NCBI GenBank assembly: GCA_017881545.1
Contig: JADGQU010000077.1
Location: 1-8,701, forward strand
Origin: Gemmatimonadaceae bacterium
GTDB lineage: Bacteria > Gemmatimonadota > Gemmatimonadetes > Gemmatimonadales > Gemmatimonadaceae
Length of the DNA stretch: 8,701 nt
Direction of reading: 5' to 3'
A program made the translations under genes and the position numbers. Under the pieces are notes generated by a model, which ran no database searches, was not told the origin of the DNA, and worked only from the letters and a program-made list of their open reading frames with translations. This document shows, one piece after another, positions 6,745 through 8,701 of this stretch. The first letter of the stretch is position 1; each line of letters opens with the position of its first letter.

Positions 6745-8249
6745 CGAGCGTAGCCGCGGGCGCGACATACGCGCCCGAGGCGGTGCCCGTACCGGAAGAC
6801 ATCCAGGCAAGTCCCCTCTGGAACAAGGACCTCGCGCCGACTCCGCTGTCGCGCCGCACGTGGTCCACCTACAACATCGCGGCGCTCTGGATCGGGATGA
6901 GTGTGGTCATCACGACCTACACGCTCGCCTCGGGCCTGATGCAGGAAGGGATGACTTGGTGGCAGGCGCTGATGACGATTCTCCTCGGCAACATCATCGT
7001 GCTCATTCCGATGGTTCTCAACGCGCACGCTGGAACCAAGTACGGGATTTCTTTTCCGGTGATGTGCCGGGCAAGCTTCGGGGTGCGCGGAGCGAACATC
7101 CCGGCGATGCTCCGCGCAGTCGTTGCGTGCGGCTGGTTCGGGATTCAAACGTGGATCGGAGCGCTCGCGCTCAACACTCTCTTCGTCGCAGCATGGCCGA
7201 GCTGGAGCGCGGTCACCGGGGGCGTGGCGCTGGCCTTCGCGCTGTTCTGGCTGCTACAGGTCGCGATAATCGCGAGGGGAATTGAGGGAATCAAGTTGCT
7301 TGGCAGCTACGCCGCGCCATTTCTCCTCACCGGTGGAATTCTCCTGCTGCTCTGGGGAATTCGTCACGGCGGAGGATTGGGGCACATACTCACGGAATCT
7401 CAGCGGCTGCAGGGCAAGACGTCGAACGTTTCGTTCTGGAAACTCTTTCCGCCGGCACTGACCGCGAATGTCGGTTACTGGGCGACGCTCAGTCTCAACA
7501 TTCCTGACTTCACGCGCTACGCGCGGAGTCAGCGATCACAGGTCACCGGTCAGGCGCTCGGCCTTCCGACGACGATGACGACGTTCGCGTTCATCGGTGT
7601 GGCGGTGACGAGTGCCACGATCGTGATCTTCGGCAAGGCCGTCTGGGATCCGGTCGTACTCGTCACGATGATCGGTGGGCCGGTGCTCATCATCTTTGCG
7701 GCGTTGATCGTGCTTGCGGCGCAGCTGCACACCAACATGGCGGCCAACGTCGTCTCGCCCGCGAATGACTTTTCGCACCTGAGCCCGAAGCGGATCAGTT
7801 TCGTGACCGGCGGAATCATTACGGCGATCATCGGGATACTCATGATGCCGTGGAAGCTTTACGCCGGTGCAGGCGCGTACATCTTCACCTGGCTGATCGG
7901 GTACTCGAGCCTCATGGGCGCGCTCGGCGGAATTCTTATCTGCGACTATTGGCTGCTGAGAAAGCAGCGTCTCGACGTGGATGATCTGTTCCGCATGAAC
8001 GGCCGTTACAGCTATTGGAGCGGGGTGAATCCGCGCGCAGTGGTCGCGCTCGTTCTCTCGATTCTGCCTGTAGCGCCGGGATTCTTCCGAGCCGCTGTGA
8101 CACCGGGAGGCCGAGTTGCGCATCCCGACTTCTTCGATCAACTCTATTCGTACGCCTGGTTCGTTACGTTCGGACTCAGCTTCCTGATTTACTGGCTGCT
8201 GATGCGGCGACAGATCGCCGCCGGCAAGTCGATTACTCAAAACCCATAG
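6741..8249 (+). CDS. NCS1-family nucleobase:cation symporter
   Basis: This 502-aa integral membrane protein should have about 12 helices and a soluble N-terminus of roughly 40 residues. Helix 1 starts near TWSTYNIAALW (40-50). Substrate-site residues of Mhp1, the hydantoin transporter, are visible: W132 and Q136 in WFGIQTW (Mhp1 Trp117, Gln121), G245-Y246-W247 (around Trp220) and N336 in HTNMAANVVSPA (Asn318). The TLSLNIPDFTRYAR segment is typical of uracil and allantoin carriers of this family. Mhp1 Gln42 appears to be V56, and the Na+-site Ser312 appears to be H330, while Thr313 is kept as T331. Its place inside the pathway operon suggests import of uracil, thymine or their dihydro forms; hydantoin or allantoin are alternatives. 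GTG 6741 overlaps the previous TGA (GTGA), so translation is probably coupled. No strong RBS is seen. Confidence 0.92.
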   Translation: MTSVAAGATYAPEAVPVPEDIQASPLWNKDLAPTPLSRRTWSTYNIAALWIGMSVVITTYTLASGLMQEGMTWWQALMTILLGNIIVLIPMVLNAHAGTKYGISFPVMCRASFGVRGANIPAMLRAVVACGWFGIQTWIGALALNTLFVAAWPSWSAVTGGVALAFALFWLLQVAIIARGIEGIKLLGSYAAPFLLTGGILLLLWGIRHGGGLGHILTESQRLQGKTSNVSFWKLFPPALTANVGYWATLSLNIPDFTRYARSQRSQVTGQALGLPTTMTTFAFIGVAVTSATIVIFGKAVWDPVVLVTMIGGPVLIIFAALIVLAAQLHTNMAANVVSPANDFSHLSPKRISFVTGGIITAIIGILMMPWKLYAGAGAYIFTWLIGYSSLMGALGGILICDYWLLRKQRLDVDDLFRMNGRYSYWSGVNPRAVVALVLSILPVAPGFFRAAVTPGGRVAHPDFFDQLYSYAWFVTFGLSFLIYWLLMRRQIAAGKSITQNP

Positions 8250-8253
8250 GGGA
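8248..8253 (+). promoter_or_regulatory. Ribosome binding site of the beta-ureidopropionase gene
   Basis: AGGGGA overlaps the last two bases of the transporter stop codon (TAG 8247-8249) and stands 7 bases before ATG 8261. This is good spacing and supports that start. Confidence 0.6.
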
Positions 8254-8260
8254 TAGCGGG

Positions 8261-8701
8261 ATGGCCCGTGTCGTGAAATGTGGTCTCATTCAGGCGTCGC
8301 ATGCGGGCTCGACCGACGCCCCGCTGGAGAAAATCCGCGAAGCCAACATCGAAAAGCATCTCAAGTTTCTGGATCAGGCGGGGAAGGAGGGCGTAAAGAT
8401 CGTCTGCATGCAGGAGATCTTTACCGGTCCTTATTTTTGCGCCGAGCAGAACACGAAGTGGTACGACGCGACGGAGAGAATTCCCGACGGGCCGACTACT
8501 CGCCTGATGCAGGAAGTTGCTAAAAAACACTCGATGGTGATCATCTCCCCGATTTATGAGGAGGATGAGACCGGTGTTTACTACAATACAGCCGCCGTCA
8601 TCGACGCAGACGGAACGTACCTCGGAAAGTACAGGAAGAGCCACATCCCCCACACCGCGCCGGGTTTCTGGGAGAAGTTCTATTTCAAACCCGGCAATCT
8701 C
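8261..8701 (+). CDS. Beta-ureidopropionase (N-carbamoyl-beta-alanine amidohydrolase), 5' part
   Basis: The first 147 residues are present and stay open to the window edge. The protein belongs to the nitrilase superfamily and would hydrolyse N-carbamoyl-beta-alanine or N-carbamoyl-beta-aminoisobutyrate to the beta-amino acid, CO2 and ammonia. The first strand (KCGLIQAS) leads to the catalytic Glu E52 in CMQEIFTGPYF, and the catalytic Lys is K126 in KYRKSHIPH. The 74-residue spacing from E52 to K126 compares with 77 in human UPB1 (Glu119 to Lys196). The catalytic Cys lies beyond the edge. The following segment, FWEKFYFKPGNL, is typical of this family rather than of nitrilases or agmatine deiminase partners. 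It starts 11 bases after the transporter, fills the step between dihydropyrimidinase and aminotransferase, and completes the pathway. N-carbamoylputrescine amidase is a close relative, but context argues against it. Confidence 0.92.
   Translation, partial: MARVVKCGLIQASHAGSTDAPLEKIREANIEKHLKFLDQAGKEGVKIVCMQEIFTGPYFCAEQNTKWYDATERIPDGPTTRLMQEVAKKHSMVIISPIYEEDETGVYYNTAAVIDADGTYLGKYRKSHIPHTAPGFWEKFYFKPGNL

Noticed and set aside
1..8701. CRISPR arrays, tRNA or rRNA genes, insertion sequences, attachment sites
   Set aside because: No regularly spaced repeats, cloverleaf-like segments, transposase motifs or terminal inverted repeats were seen on either strand.

Overview
This GC-rich window reads entirely on the + strand. 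It holds one stand-alone gene, then a tightly packed operon that runs off the right edge. The operon encodes almost the whole reductive route of uracil/thymine breakdown. The organism looks like a high-GC soil-type bacterium. A leishmanolysin-like (M8) secreted metallopeptidase next to Ala/Lys-rich protein N-termini suggests Gemmatimonadota, but that assignment is inference; no rRNA or marker gene is present.

Left part (1-1076): a flank with no recognised gene, a TATAAT hexamer (127-132), an overlapping palindrome (138-151), and a 303-aa exported zinc peptidase. Its ligand set H159-E160-x-x-H163 ... H221 and Met-turn M232 match the M8 family. A gap follows (1077-1272) with no recognisable gene and only a weak promoter candidate.

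Right part (1273-8701): six genes with junctions between an 11-nt overlap and an 11-nt gap. In order they are a CoA-acylating (methyl)malonate-semialdehyde dehydrogenase (mmsA), a dihydropyrimidine dehydrogenase catalytic subunit (preA-like), an AGXT2-like class III aminotransferase, a dihydropyrimidinase, an NCS1 nucleobase-type transporter, and the first 147 residues of beta-ureidopropionase.

Together these give import (NCS1), ring reduction (PreA), ring opening (dihydropyrimidinase), carbamoyl removal to beta-alanine or beta-aminoisobutyrate (beta-ureidopropionase), transamination to malonate or methylmalonate semialdehyde (AGXT2-like), and oxidation to acetyl-CoA or propionyl-CoA (MmsA).

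The most notable point is the PreA-like subunit. It keeps the full pyrimidine-binding and catalytic residue set of mammalian dihydropyrimidine dehydrogenase but ends without the C-terminal two-[4Fe-4S] ferredoxin domain. No PreT-type electron-input subunit lies in the window, so its electron supply is unexplained. Smaller oddities are non-consensus active-site residues in the dihydropyrimidinase, an Arg-to-Lys change in MmsA, and a His at a putative Na+-site position in the transporter.
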